In this document: positions 1 through 5,425 of the stretch, one piece after another
How the letters are laid out: each line of letters begins with the position of its first letter
How positions within the stretch are numbered: the stretch's first letter is position 1
Assembly (NCBI GenBank): GCA_905236275.1
Contig: CAJOPI010000068.1
Coordinates: 1 to 6,123, forward strand
Direction: 5' to 3'
DNA: 6,123 nt
Source: an uncultured Lachnospiraceae bacterium
Lineage (GTDB): Bacteria > Bacillota > Clostridia > Lachnospirales > Lachnospiraceae
Made by a program: the position numbers and the translations under genes
Notes under the pieces: model-generated
Database searches by the model: none
The model's input: only the letters and a program-made list of their open reading frames with translations
Told to the model about the DNA's origin: nothing

Positions 1-347
1 GGCAGTTCAGGCACGTCGCTTTTCTTAACCCAGACCAATTCTCCCTCGTCACACACTGTCTGTTCGCCCTTAAAATCTTTGGAAACATACAGATACATAT
101 ATTCCGTTACCTCACCGTAAACAAACGTAACAATCCCCCTGAACTCATGGCTCAGAAGCTCATATCCCGTCTCTTCTCTTACCTCGCGATAGAGGCAGTC
201 CTCAGGGCTTTCGGAAAACTCAATCTTTCCTCCTACTCCAATCCACTTATCGTGATTTATATCGTTTTCCTTTTTGACACGATGGAGCATCAGATACTTT
301 CCATCGCGTTCAAGATAGCACAGGGTTGTATTCAGTATTTTTTTCAT
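1..347 (-). CDS. NUDIX hydrolase (MutT/8-oxo-dGTP diphosphatase type), 3' end outside the window
   Basis: The first 115 residues of a NUDIX pyrophosphohydrolase are visible; the C-terminus lies beyond the left edge. The protein starts MKKILNTTLCYLERDGKYLM and carries a complete Nudix box: GKIEFSE, then a seven-residue gap, then REVREETGY, which fits GX5EX7REUXEEXGU. The box glutamates bind the catalytic Mg2+. Family members hydrolyse nucleoside diphosphates linked to another group; the motif MLHRVKKENDINHDKWIGVGGK just before the box resembles the 8-oxo-dGTP diphosphatase branch common in Firmicutes, which cleans the nucleotide pool, but the substrate is inferred. The ATG at 345-347 is chosen because GGGGA lies 5 nt upstream and homologues usually start just before the first beta strand. 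The leader region is nearly identical to that of the broken lipoprotein gene at 1946-1970. Cytosolic. Confidence 0.9.
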   Translation of the reverse strand, partial: MKKILNTTLCYLERDGKYLMLHRVKKENDINHDKWIGVGGKIEFSESPEDCLYREVREETGYELLSHEFRGIVTFVYGEVTEYMYLYVSKDFKGEQTVCDEGELVWVKKSDVPEL

Positions 348-369
348 GCTTCCCCTATCCTTAAATTTC
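345..369 (-). repeat. 25-nt start-region repeat, copy 1 (before the NUDIX gene)
   Basis: On the minus strand this stretch ends in the ATG of the NUDIX gene and contains the core TTTAAGGATAGG followed by GGAAG. It matches positions 1946-1970 at 22 of 25 bases, again ending exactly at an ATG. It includes the ribosome binding site of each gene. The reading frame through both copies gives a similar short peptide ahead of the start (FKDR), so the match goes beyond a shared ribosome binding site. Confidence 0.6.
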
Positions 370-389
370 TTGGCGTGTAGCATTTGTAT

Positions 390-567
390 TTAGGACAGAA
401 TCAGAACAAATCCAGCATACTTTATACATCAGCCATTTTAATAAACTTAGATAAGCTGTTCCCAGTGGCAACTGCTTTAATGCAATCGCAAGGAAAACAA
501 CGCTGGCAATATAACCTACACCGATGATAATTGAAGGAATCAGCACTTTAAAACCAAAAAACGCCAT
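390..567 (-). pseudogene. remnant of a small multidrug resistance (SMR/EmrE-QacE type) efflux protein
   Basis: The frame starting at 567 encodes a hydrophobic peptide with GFKVLIPSIIIGVGYIAS followed by ALKQLPLGTAY. This matches the end of helix 1 and helix 2 of SMR proteins, where the pattern is GF-x-L-x-PS and P-x-G-x-AY. The first helix with its essential glutamate is absent upstream (a TAG lies just before the ATG codon). After about residue 42 the similarity stops, and a different frame reads IKYAGFVLILS followed by TAA at 390-392, which resembles the last SMR helix. The gene therefore seems to have lost its 5' end and the third helix and to have shifted frame. Intact relatives are about 105-120 residues, proton-driven inner membrane exporters of cationic drugs or guanidinium. 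This copy cannot be functional. The assignment rests on motif recognition only. Confidence 0.6.
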
Positions 568-630
568 TCCCTTTACCTGCTAAGACCTAACTTAACTTTC
601 TGCCAGACTCCCTCTCCCCAAATAATTCCC

Positions 631-963
631 TTATTCCCTGATAAAACTCCTATCATGAGCGGAAACGCCGTCTGTATCTGATATATAACGCTCTACCCTC
701 ATATGCAGATCATACTTTTCACGTAAAGCAGCTATTTCAGCCATCATTGGAGAAGCATGATGCCTGTCTATCGCCTTTTGGTCTACCCAGCTGTCAATAA
801 GCAGAACTGTTTCCGGCTCCCTTAATGGGAGAAAATATTCATACCTCAGATTTCCTTCTTCCTCGCGGATTCTTTCCGCTACACCGGTCTTTTCCATTTC
901 TTCAGCAAACATACGGGCTTTTCCATTTTCTCCCATATAATACAAATTTACTGTAATACTCAT
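631..963 (-). CDS. antibiotic biosynthesis monooxygenase (ABM) domain protein, putative quinol monooxygenase
   Basis: A 110-residue protein with the ABM ferredoxin-like fold pattern: a first strand MSITVNLYYM, a helix rich in charged residues, then RYEYFLPLREPETVLLIDSW, and the typical RHHASPMMAEI helix near residues 67-77, followed by a last strand MRVERY. Family members (YgiN-like) are small dimeric cofactor-free enzymes that oxidise quinols or polyphenols; others are haem monooxygenases or have unknown roles, so the substrate here is open. The tail after MRVERY (about 18 residues) is slightly longer than usual. The start at 963 has AGAGGTGAT just upstream and overlaps the TGA stop of the gene before it, which indicates translational coupling. 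It is the last intact gene of the minus-strand group that includes the ZIP transporter. Confidence 0.85.
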   Translation of the reverse strand: MSITVNLYYMGENGKARMFAEEMEKTGVAERIREEEGNLRYEYFLPLREPETVLLIDSWVDQKAIDRHHASPMMAEIAALREKYDLHMRVERYISDTDGVSAHDRSFIRE

Positions 964-1664
964 CAGATCACCTCTTTCTTATATTTCAAGCTTATCAAGT
1001 ACCGGATTATAGGTCTGCGCCTTCCTATCCGGATATCAATATTGTTTATATTGAGCCAGGTTACGATGTCCAGACTTTCAACGACTGCGTGGAGCGAGGC
1101 TGCATCCTGCTTTCCCTTGAATGTTGGGACAGGTTCACCCTGATGTAAAAAGCATTCCGTTAAAAGAAACATACTTAGGAACAGTTCCTTACTGCCCTTT
1201 GTCTGAAGCTCTTTTTCAATTTCCTGAAGCAGTGGATATGCCACATTTTCAGCTACGATCGGAGTTGAAAAAAGTGCATCAACATATACATCCTTTATCT
1301 CGGATATATTTTCCCAATCTTCATCAGAAAGACTATGTCCGAATGCCGCCTTTTCTTTATCAGTTTCCTCGTAGTATTGTAAAACAAGTGCATCACTGAT
1401 CTGGCAGGCTTTCTTCAGCGATCCGGCAACGGCAGGTTCTTTTCCTTCCTCCAGCGTAAATTCCGAGTCATCTGTCACAAATCCTGTAAAACTTCCGTTT
1501 TTATAATCATCGGATTCCTTTACGTCTATAACTTCTTCAATCAATGCGTAATTATCAGCAAGGCTCTCAATAACAGGATCGTAGGTTTTATGCATCTCTT
1601 CATCGGCGTCTTTTGCATATTCATCAGATACATAGCCCAGAATCGGATTGAATACCGTATCCAT
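963..1664 (-). pseudogene. body of a broken lipoprotein gene, unknown family (233-codon open segment)
   Basis: The segment is open for 233 codons from an internal ATG at 1664 and is rich in Asp and Glu (for example DEYAKDADEEMHKTYDP). I do not recognise the family. The same frame stays open and protein-like upstream to 1778, reading SKFFASGLLPVFNIDVEYHS directly before the internal ATG, and no good ribosome binding site precedes that ATG. The real start is therefore lost: the matching signal peptide lies in another frame at 1742-1948. The end may also be shifted. After about residue 210 the sequence becomes Arg/Ile-rich (GRRRPIIRYLISLKYKK), whereas another frame reads YPDRKAQTYNPVLDKLEI and stops at 979-981, which looks more natural. 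The nominal TGA overlaps the start of the ABM gene. Expected location before decay: anchored on the outer face of the membrane. Confidence 0.6.
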
Positions 1665-1741
1665 GGTGTCAAACTCTGAATGATACTCAACGTCAATGTT
1701 GAATACCGGAAGAAGACCTGAAGCAAAGAACTTTGATGTTG

Positions 1742-1948
1742 CTATAGTCCTCTGTTTTGAATTGGCATATGAATAATATTATCAGCTTTGTTAACTTCTT
1801 TAGCTTCTGTTGCAGATTCCACCTCCTATTGAGATGCCCCGTCATCAGAAATAGCTTTTTCGGGTTGTTTTCCACATCCCGTTAAGCTGATAGTTCCGGT
1901 TATCATCACAAATGCAAGAATCACCGATAATACTTTTGTTTTATTCAT
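1742..1948 (-). pseudogene. 5' part of the broken lipoprotein gene: signal peptide and linker
   Basis: From the ATG at 1946-1948 the frame reads MNKTKVLSVILAFVMITG and continues to a lipobox SLTGC with the lipidated cysteine at residue 25. This is a textbook type II signal peptide. After CGKQPEKAISDDGASQ an in-frame TAG lies at 1826-1828. The same frame then continues with a typical lipoprotein linker, EVESATEAKEVNKADNIIHM, and stops at TAG 1742-1744. The body of the protein continues in a different frame that is open from 1778, so a frameshift lies between 1742 and 1778. Two lesions thus separate signal peptide and body. AGGAGAAG sits directly before the ATG at 1948. A second in-frame ATG at 1978, with AAGGAG 8 nt upstream, would add MSERFKDRRR; I prefer 1948 because of the short basic N-region. 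Confidence 0.7.
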
Positions 1949-1970
1949 TCTTCTCCTATCCTTAAATCTC
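1946..1970 (-). repeat. 25-nt start-region repeat, copy 2 (before the lipoprotein gene)
   Basis: This is the partner of positions 345-369, with 22 of 25 bases identical, including the core TTTAAGGATAGG and the terminal ATG. It contains the ribosome binding site AGGAGAAG. It is also in frame with the alternative start at 1978. Confidence 0.6.
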
Positions 1971-1990
1971 TCACTCATGATAGATACTCC

Positions 1991-2770
1991 TTATCCAAGC
2001 GCAACATCCAGAACCATCATCAGAACAAATCCCAATGCGAAAGCCACTGTTCCTACATTGGAGTGATCTCCTTCGGACATCTCCGGAACCAGCTCTTCCA
2101 CCACTACATACATCATGGCACCGGCGGCAAAAGCCAGTAGATAAGACAAAACAGAGACTACCGTACTTACTGCCAAAATAGTGATTAGTGCTGCGATTGG
2201 TTCTACTATACCGGAAAGAACACCACACCAGAAGGTTTTAGCCTTTGGCATTCCCTCCGCTCTGAGCGGCATGGAAACGATAGCTCCTTCCGGGAAATTT
2301 TGAAGTGCGATACCCAGCGCCAAAGCAAAAGCCGACGCCCTGCTTACACCGGTTTCTCCGGCTACCCAGCCTGCATAAACAACGCCTACAGCCATACCCT
2401 CAGGTATATTGTGGAGCGTCACTGCAAGAATCAGCTTGGTCGTACGCTTTAAGTTACTTTTTGGACCTTCTGACTGCTCATCCATATGCATATGCGGCGT
2501 TACGTTGTCCAGCAACAGCAAAAATCCTATACCGATAAGGAACCCCACAGCTGCAGGAATGAAAGATAATTTGCCCATACTTTCCGCACCATCCAGCGCA
2601 GGCTGTAATAGGCTCCAGAAAGAAGCAGCTACCATAACTCCGGCTGCAAATCCGATGAGCATGCGCTGAATACCATCGGATATTTTATCCTTTAGCACAA
2701 ATACCATTGCTGCACCAAGACTGGTTCCCAAAAATGGCAATAGGATACCTGTCCATACCTGTACGCTCAT
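1991..2770 (-). CDS. ZIP-family divalent metal transporter (GufA/ZupT-like)
   Basis: A 259-residue integral membrane protein with about eight hydrophobic helices, the usual size for bacterial ZIP proteins. Helix 4 carries HNIPEGMAVGV (from residue 120) and helix 5 carries QNFPEG (from residue 157) followed by GIVEPIAAL; these polar residues form the binuclear metal site in ZIP transporters. A short His/Met-rich loop, PHMHMD, near residues 92-97 lies between helices 3 and 4 and may bind metal on entry. Family members move Zn2+, Fe2+ or Mn2+ into the cytoplasm; the preferred ion cannot be read from the sequence. I chose the ATG at 2768-2770 because AAAGGAGGGG ends about 7 nt upstream. A GTG at 2777-2779 would add three residues but lies directly against that ribosome binding site. 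The stop of the broken MarR gene (2776-2778) falls between ribosome binding site and start, so the two were translationally coupled. Confidence 0.93.
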   Translation of the reverse strand: MSVQVWTGILLPFLGTSLGAAMVFVLKDKISDGIQRMLIGFAAGVMVAASFWSLLQPALDGAESMGKLSFIPAAVGFLIGIGFLLLLDNVTPHMHMDEQSEGPKSNLKRTTKLILAVTLHNIPEGMAVGVVYAGWVAGETGVSRASAFALALGIALQNFPEGAIVSMPLRAEGMPKAKTFWCGVLSGIVEPIAALITILAVSTVVSVLSYLLAFAAGAMMYVVVEELVPEMSEGDHSNVGTVAFALGFVLMMVLDVALG

Positions 2771-2775
2771 ATCAC

Positions 2776-3045
2776 TCACCCCTCCTTTCTTATGATCGCC
2801 TTATCCAGTAATTTCTTTAACTGCCGCTGCTCATCCCGGTCAAGTTTCAGACACCCTTCCATCTGGCAGGGCACTTCTGTTGCCTGATTTCTCAATGCCT
2901 CTCCTGCCTCTGTAAGTTCTATAAACAGCTTTCTTTCATTCGTCTCCGGTCAGATACGTGTGATGTACCCCTGCTTTTCCATCCGCTTTAGAAGTTGGGC
3001 CAGCGTTCCCGAATCGAGATCTTCATATTGTTTGCCCTCCTTTTC
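2776..3045 (-). pseudogene. truncated MarR-family regulator (OhrR-like) with internal stop
   Basis: The frame encodes the recognition helix and wing of a MarR protein: YEDLDSGTLAQLLKRMEKQG followed by YITRI, then a TGA at 2950-2952, then PETNERKLFIELTEAGEALR and a C-terminal helix with EVPCQMEGCLKL. LDSGTL and the TEAG-x-AL pattern are typical of the OhrR-type branch, whose members sense peroxides or hypochlorite through a cysteine. The stop sits in the wing where relatives have a basic residue, so a CGA to TGA change is the simplest explanation. The N-terminal third, including the dimerisation helix and the usual sensing cysteine, is missing: a TAA at 3046-3048 closes the frame and no start precedes it. 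The remnant ends inside the ribosome binding region of the ZIP gene, implying that it once preceded and probably controlled that transporter. Confidence 0.8.
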
Positions 3046-3048
3046 TTA

Positions 3049-3206
3049 GCATCATTTATATCGGCACAGACAACTTATTGCTTTACGCAAAATTTGTTCG
3101 TTATTCCATGCATGACAAAGAATCAATCCATTCGTTAAAAACATCATAACTCTAAAAAACAGGTGAAATCAATAGCTTATAATCTTATTTATCCTTATAA
3201 CCTTGA
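3049..3206. other. AT-rich stretch without a gene, probable rearrangement scar
   Basis: Between the lost 5' end of the MarR gene and the lost 5' end of the plus-strand fragment at 3207 I find no gene, repeat or inverted repeat. On the minus strand a TATAAA lies at 3055-3060 but has no convincing -35 partner, so I do not call a promoter. Because two genes on opposite strands both lost their 5' ends here, this is the likely site of a deletion. Confidence 0.35.
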
Positions 3207-3350
3207 TTCGAAAGAACTCCTCTTGAAGACCTTATTTCTGTCATAGCCGTTATAATTCTGGTGCTTGCAAAAAGATATCTGCGCGTTTCAAAAGAAAAGC
3301 AGAAAAAACAGGCGGAGCAGGAAGCCCGCAGCTGCAAGTCCGTATCATGA
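3207..3350 (+). pseudogene. C-terminal fragment of an unknown membrane protein
   Basis: A 47-codon open stretch without a start codon, closed upstream by TGA at 3204-3206. It reads FERTPLEDLISVIAVIILVL, one hydrophobic helix, then a strongly basic and Gln-rich tail (KRYLRVSKEKQKKQAEQEAR). A terminator hairpin begins 10 nt after its stop, as expected for the true end of a gene. A last helix preceded by P-x-x-D and followed by a charged tail occurs at the C-terminus of MATE-type multidrug exporters, among other families, so MATE is a weak suggestion only. The 5' part of the gene is absent from this window. Confidence 0.4.
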
Positions 3351-3359
3351 TAAAAATAC

Positions 3360-3396
3360 AAAACTCCGCTTACCATTATCTTTAAGCGGAGTTTTT
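3360..3396. terminator. Rho-independent terminator, probably bidirectional
   Basis: The arms AAAACTCCGCTT (3360-3371) and AAGCGGAGTTTT (3384-3395) pair perfectly over 12 bp around a 12-nt loop. On the plus strand a run of T follows; on the minus strand the complement of the left arm also ends in TTTT and is followed by GTATTTTT. It lies 10 nt after the plus-strand fragment ending at 3350 and 13 nt after the minus-strand small gene ending at 3409, so it can serve both. Confidence 0.85.
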
Positions 3397-3408
3397 ATCA
3401 TCTTTGGA

Positions 3409-3576
3409 TTAGATGAAATATCTGCAATTGTAGGCTCTTCCATAGATTTCGCCATAGAAATCAACCAGTTCTTTAATATAATTACTGAAAGCCTTCTTAA
3501 GTGATAACTTCTCAATATTTGCATTCTTGTTTACTGCTCTGTTTACTCTTACTGAATTAATTGCTGCTGTTGTCAT
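3409..3576 (-). CDS. small 55-residue protein of unknown function
   Basis: An ATG at 3574-3576 preceded by AGAGGTGAG at a good distance opens a 55-codon frame ending in TAA at 3409-3411, and a strong terminator follows 13 nt later. Start site, ribosome binding site and terminator together argue for a real gene. The product begins MTTAAINSVRVNRAVNKNAN, has a basic amphipathic middle (IEKLSLKKAFSNYIKEL), and ends in an aromatic-rich tail (DFYGEIYGRAYNCRYFI) with one cysteine. There is no signal peptide or clear membrane helix. I do not recognise the family. It is divergent from the AraC-type gene at 3749 and may be its target. An alternative is a shortened gene: from about codon 34 another frame reads NWLISMAKSMEEPTIADISS and runs through the terminator, so a frameshift in a longer ancestral gene is possible. 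Confidence 0.55.
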   Translation of the reverse strand: MTTAAINSVRVNRAVNKNANIEKLSLKKAFSNYIKELVDFYGEIYGRAYNCRYFI

Positions 3577-3600
3577 ATTTCTCACCTCTTACTTATATAA

Positions 3601-3615
3601 GGAACTGCCGGTTCC
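3601..3615. promoter_or_regulatory. near-palindrome, candidate operator of the small gene or the AraC-type gene
   Basis: GGAACTGCCGGTTCC has perfect 5-bp arms (GGAAC and GTTCC) and a nearly symmetric centre. It lies 24 bp before the start of the small minus-strand gene and upstream of the promoter of the AraC-type gene. Its GC content stands out in AT-rich surroundings. A protein-binding role is inferred from position and symmetry; a short RNA hairpin in the 5' leader of the small gene is the alternative. Confidence 0.4.
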
Positions 3616-3645
3616 TAAAATCTAATCTCTTTCTTTCGTTTACAA

Positions 3646-3674
3646 TTGAATTATAAATCGAATCATAATATAAT
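3646..3674 (+). promoter_or_regulatory. sigma-A-type promoter of the AraC-type regulator gene
   Basis: TTGAAT (3646-3651) and a perfect TATAAT (3669-3674) are separated by 17 bp, the ideal distance. Transcription would start near 3681, giving a leader of about 68 nt before the ATG at 3749. The spacer is occupied by an imperfect dyad (3650-3669; ATTATAAATC against GAATCATAAT, 8 of 10 positions symmetric), so a regulator bound there would block the promoter. Confidence 0.65.
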
Positions 3675-3748
3675 ACTTATCAAAGAAAAAGAAAAACCAG
3701 TCAAATCTTGCAGCGTGCAAAAAAAAGAAAACACAAAGGTGGTAATAT

Positions 3749-4552
3749 ATGATTCCTTCTTTTCGTGACGAACAGAACTCATTACAGATAAAAGAACGTA
3801 CATCGAGCCATTATTCACCGCACCTTCATAATTCGATTGAATTCATATATATAACTTCGGGAAGTCTTGTACTCGGAGAGGGGATTGACCTCTTTGAAAT
3901 GAAAAAAGGTGATTTAGCCGTAATTTTTCCTAATGTAATTCATCATTTTCAGGTATTTTCAAAAGGCGAAAACCGCGCAATACACCTGCTTGCAAAACCT
4001 TCGCTTTTAGAAGGCTACTTAAACCTTTTAACTTCAAAACGTCCGCGAAATCCGGTGATTTCAAAAGCTGACGTTCACGAAAATATTATCTATTCCATAA
4101 AAAATCTGATGGAGCTCTCCGAATCCGATGAGACCTCGCCCGTCATCTCGAATTTACAGAGAGCCTTTATCTTGCTCATACTTTCGCGCACTTTCCCCCT
4201 GTTGGAGCTTTATGAGCGCGAGGACAACAGGATTCACGACATAGTTTACCGCGTTGTGAGCTATATAGCCATGCACTATCCCGAAGATATAAGCCTGACC
4301 TCAATTGCAAAGGATTTGGGAATAAGTCAGTTTTCCCTCTCCAGGGTCTTCTCTTCAACCTTCCATCAAAATTTCAATCATTATCTGAATAATGTACGTT
4401 TGGAATATGTTGTTGAGCAGCTCAGCGGAAGCTCGAAGGCAATTACCGATATTGCAATGGATGCCGGATTCCAGAGCCAGACAACCTTTAACCGCGTCTT
4501 TCAGGAGACCTATCATATGACTCCGAGGGAATACAGAAACGCCTTATTATAG
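3749..4552 (+). CDS. AraC-family transcriptional regulator with cupin sensor domain
   Basis: A 267-residue two-domain regulator. The N-terminal cupin (about residues 15-75) shows H25-x-H27-x3-E31, then GDLAVIFPNVIHHF with H65 and H66, the usual cupin metal or sugar pocket pattern. The C-terminal AraC domain (about 165-265) has two helix-turn-helix motifs: SLTSIAKDLGISQFSLSRVF (from residue 182) and the AITDIAMDAGFQSQTTFNRV helix pair (from residue 231), followed by the family signature MTPREYR. Such regulators in Clostridia often control carbohydrate uptake and respond to a sugar, but nothing nearby encodes sugar use, so the ligand is unknown. AAAGGTGG before the ATG supports the start. The likely targets are itself or the divergent small gene, which share the upstream region with two dyads. 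Its stop lies 5 bp from the stop of the convergent hemerythrin gene. Cytosolic. Confidence 0.93.
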   Translation: MIPSFRDEQNSLQIKERTSSHYSPHLHNSIEFIYITSGSLVLGEGIDLFEMKKGDLAVIFPNVIHHFQVFSKGENRAIHLLAKPSLLEGYLNLLTSKRPRNPVISKADVHENIIYSIKNLMELSESDETSPVISNLQRAFILLILSRTFPLLELYEREDNRIHDIVYRVVSYIAMHYPEDISLTSIAKDLGISQFSLSRVFSSTFHQNFNHYLNNVRLEYVVEQLSGSSKAITDIAMDAGFQSQTTFNRVFQETYHMTPREYRNALL

Positions 4553-4584
4553 AAATATCAAATCTTATAGTTTTCTGATATTTC
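4552..4584. repeat. inverted repeat between and within the convergent gene ends
   Basis: GAAATATCA (4552-4560) and TGATATTTC (4576-4584) pair perfectly over 9 bp with a 15-nt loop. It begins at the last base of the AraC-type gene stop and extends into the last codons of the hemerythrin gene. No T-run follows on either strand and the stem is AT-rich, so it is at best a weak bidirectional terminator or an mRNA 3'-end structure. Confidence 0.35.
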
Positions 4585-5400
4585 GGCGGCAAGTTTCTCG
4601 TACTCCTCCCTCGGCCAGCGTTCAAAATCCTCATGATTTACATAGATTTTTCCGTATTCAGGATCGTCCTTGTACTTCGGAACCAAATGAACACAGAATT
4701 GCTTATCAACATCGCCTATTGAAAGCATTTCAATATCATCAGGATTGAAGGTTTTCTGTATTGCCTTCATAAGAGCGAAAAGGTCATTCCTGAAGGTGTT
4801 GTATTCAAGCGTTGAAAGCTTCAGAAAGCCGGTTCCCTTTTCCTTATTCACGAGCACCGCATTACCCCTGTAGGTCTGATCCCACATTAGATAAGCAATG
4901 GTCATGTTATCCTCTTTGATTATGACACCGAATTTCTTCTCATTTTCCGCCCTCTCAACCTGCCGGGACTCCTCCATGTGCTTGAAAAGCTTTTGATACC
5001 TGCGGTATTCCCGGGCTAAATCCCTGTCATTTTCATAAATATGATTCCAGATGATATCCTGCAGGAAACTCTTTATTTCAATAAGTACCATCAGCGGGTC
5101 TTCTTTTATACCGCTCATATCAATAGACCTGAATTTCGACAAAAGCTCCTGATGGCATTCCTTATGCGGCGTGATCCTCTTGTAACGGATTTCGTCCATC
5201 ACACTCTCTTCTTCTTTGAAATGCCGCTCAAAATAGTCCGTAACACTATTAAAAATTTCAGTGACCTGATTTTCTTCAAGCCCCTTATCCTTCATCAGTT
5301 CCTCGGCTTTTTTGCCCAGTTCCAGAAAATTCTTATGCTGAACATCTATAGCTTCGATGCCGGTCGCCATTTCTTCGTCCCACTCAAATGTTAAACTCAT
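4558..5400 (-). CDS. bacteriohemerythrin fused to a HIT-like domain with degenerate active site
   Basis: A 280-residue cytosolic fusion protein. Residues 1-135 form a bacteriohemerythrin: FEWDEEMATGIEAIDVQHKN carries the first ligand H22, then H60 and E64 (RHFKEEE), H79 and H83 (HKECH), H120 and D125 (WNHIYEND). All seven di-iron ligands are present, so reversible O2 binding is expected. After a charged helical linker, residues 158-250 match a HIT-family domain: YLMWDQTYRGNAVLV, a helix, and the end QFCVHLVPKYKDDPEYG. Active HIT hydrolases have HxHxH here with the middle His as nucleophile; this protein has Q234-F-C236-V-H238, so normal nucleotidyl hydrolysis is unlikely. I chose the ATG at 5398-5400 because GAAGGGG ends 7 nt upstream; a TTG at 5406 would add two residues. 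It follows the UbiB-type gene by 25 nt and is probably co-transcribed with it. Confidence 0.88.
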   Translation of the reverse strand: MSLTFEWDEEMATGIEAIDVQHKNFLELGKKAEELMKDKGLEENQVTEIFNSVTDYFERHFKEEESVMDEIRYKRITPHKECHQELLSKFRSIDMSGIKEDPLMVLIEIKSFLQDIIWNHIYENDRDLAREYRRYQKLFKHMEESRQVERAENEKKFGVIIKEDNMTIAYLMWDQTYRGNAVLVNKEKGTGFLKLSTLEYNTFRNDLFALMKAIQKTFNPDDIEMLSIGDVDKQFCVHLVPKYKDDPEYGKIYVNHEDFERWPREEYEKLAAEISENYKI

Positions 5401-5425
5401 AAGCAAACCCCTTCAACGTAAAACA

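Noticed and set aside
957..1157. Plus-strand open stretch reading YPDINIVYIEPGYDVQTFND
   Set aside because: It looks protein-like, but it has no start codon or ribosome binding site and lies in exact codon register opposite the lipoprotein body, where open antisense frames arise easily. Kept as a shadow, although the C-terminal frame of the lipoprotein gene is itself uncertain.
1121..1399. 92-codon plus-strand frame
   Set aside because: Antisense to the acidic lipoprotein body; composition rich in His, Pro and Tyr and no ribosome binding site.
2305..2669. Two plus-strand frames of 77 and 86 codons
   Set aside because: Both are antisense to the conserved ZIP helices and have no family resemblance.
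3265..3504. 79-codon plus-strand frame across the terminator
   Set aside because: It starts inside the orphan C-terminal fragment in another frame and crosses a strong hairpin terminator; it is also antisense to the small gene.
4552..4584. Inverted repeat as a true Rho-independent terminator
   Set aside because: The stem is AT-rich and no T-run follows on either strand, so I list it only as an inverted repeat.
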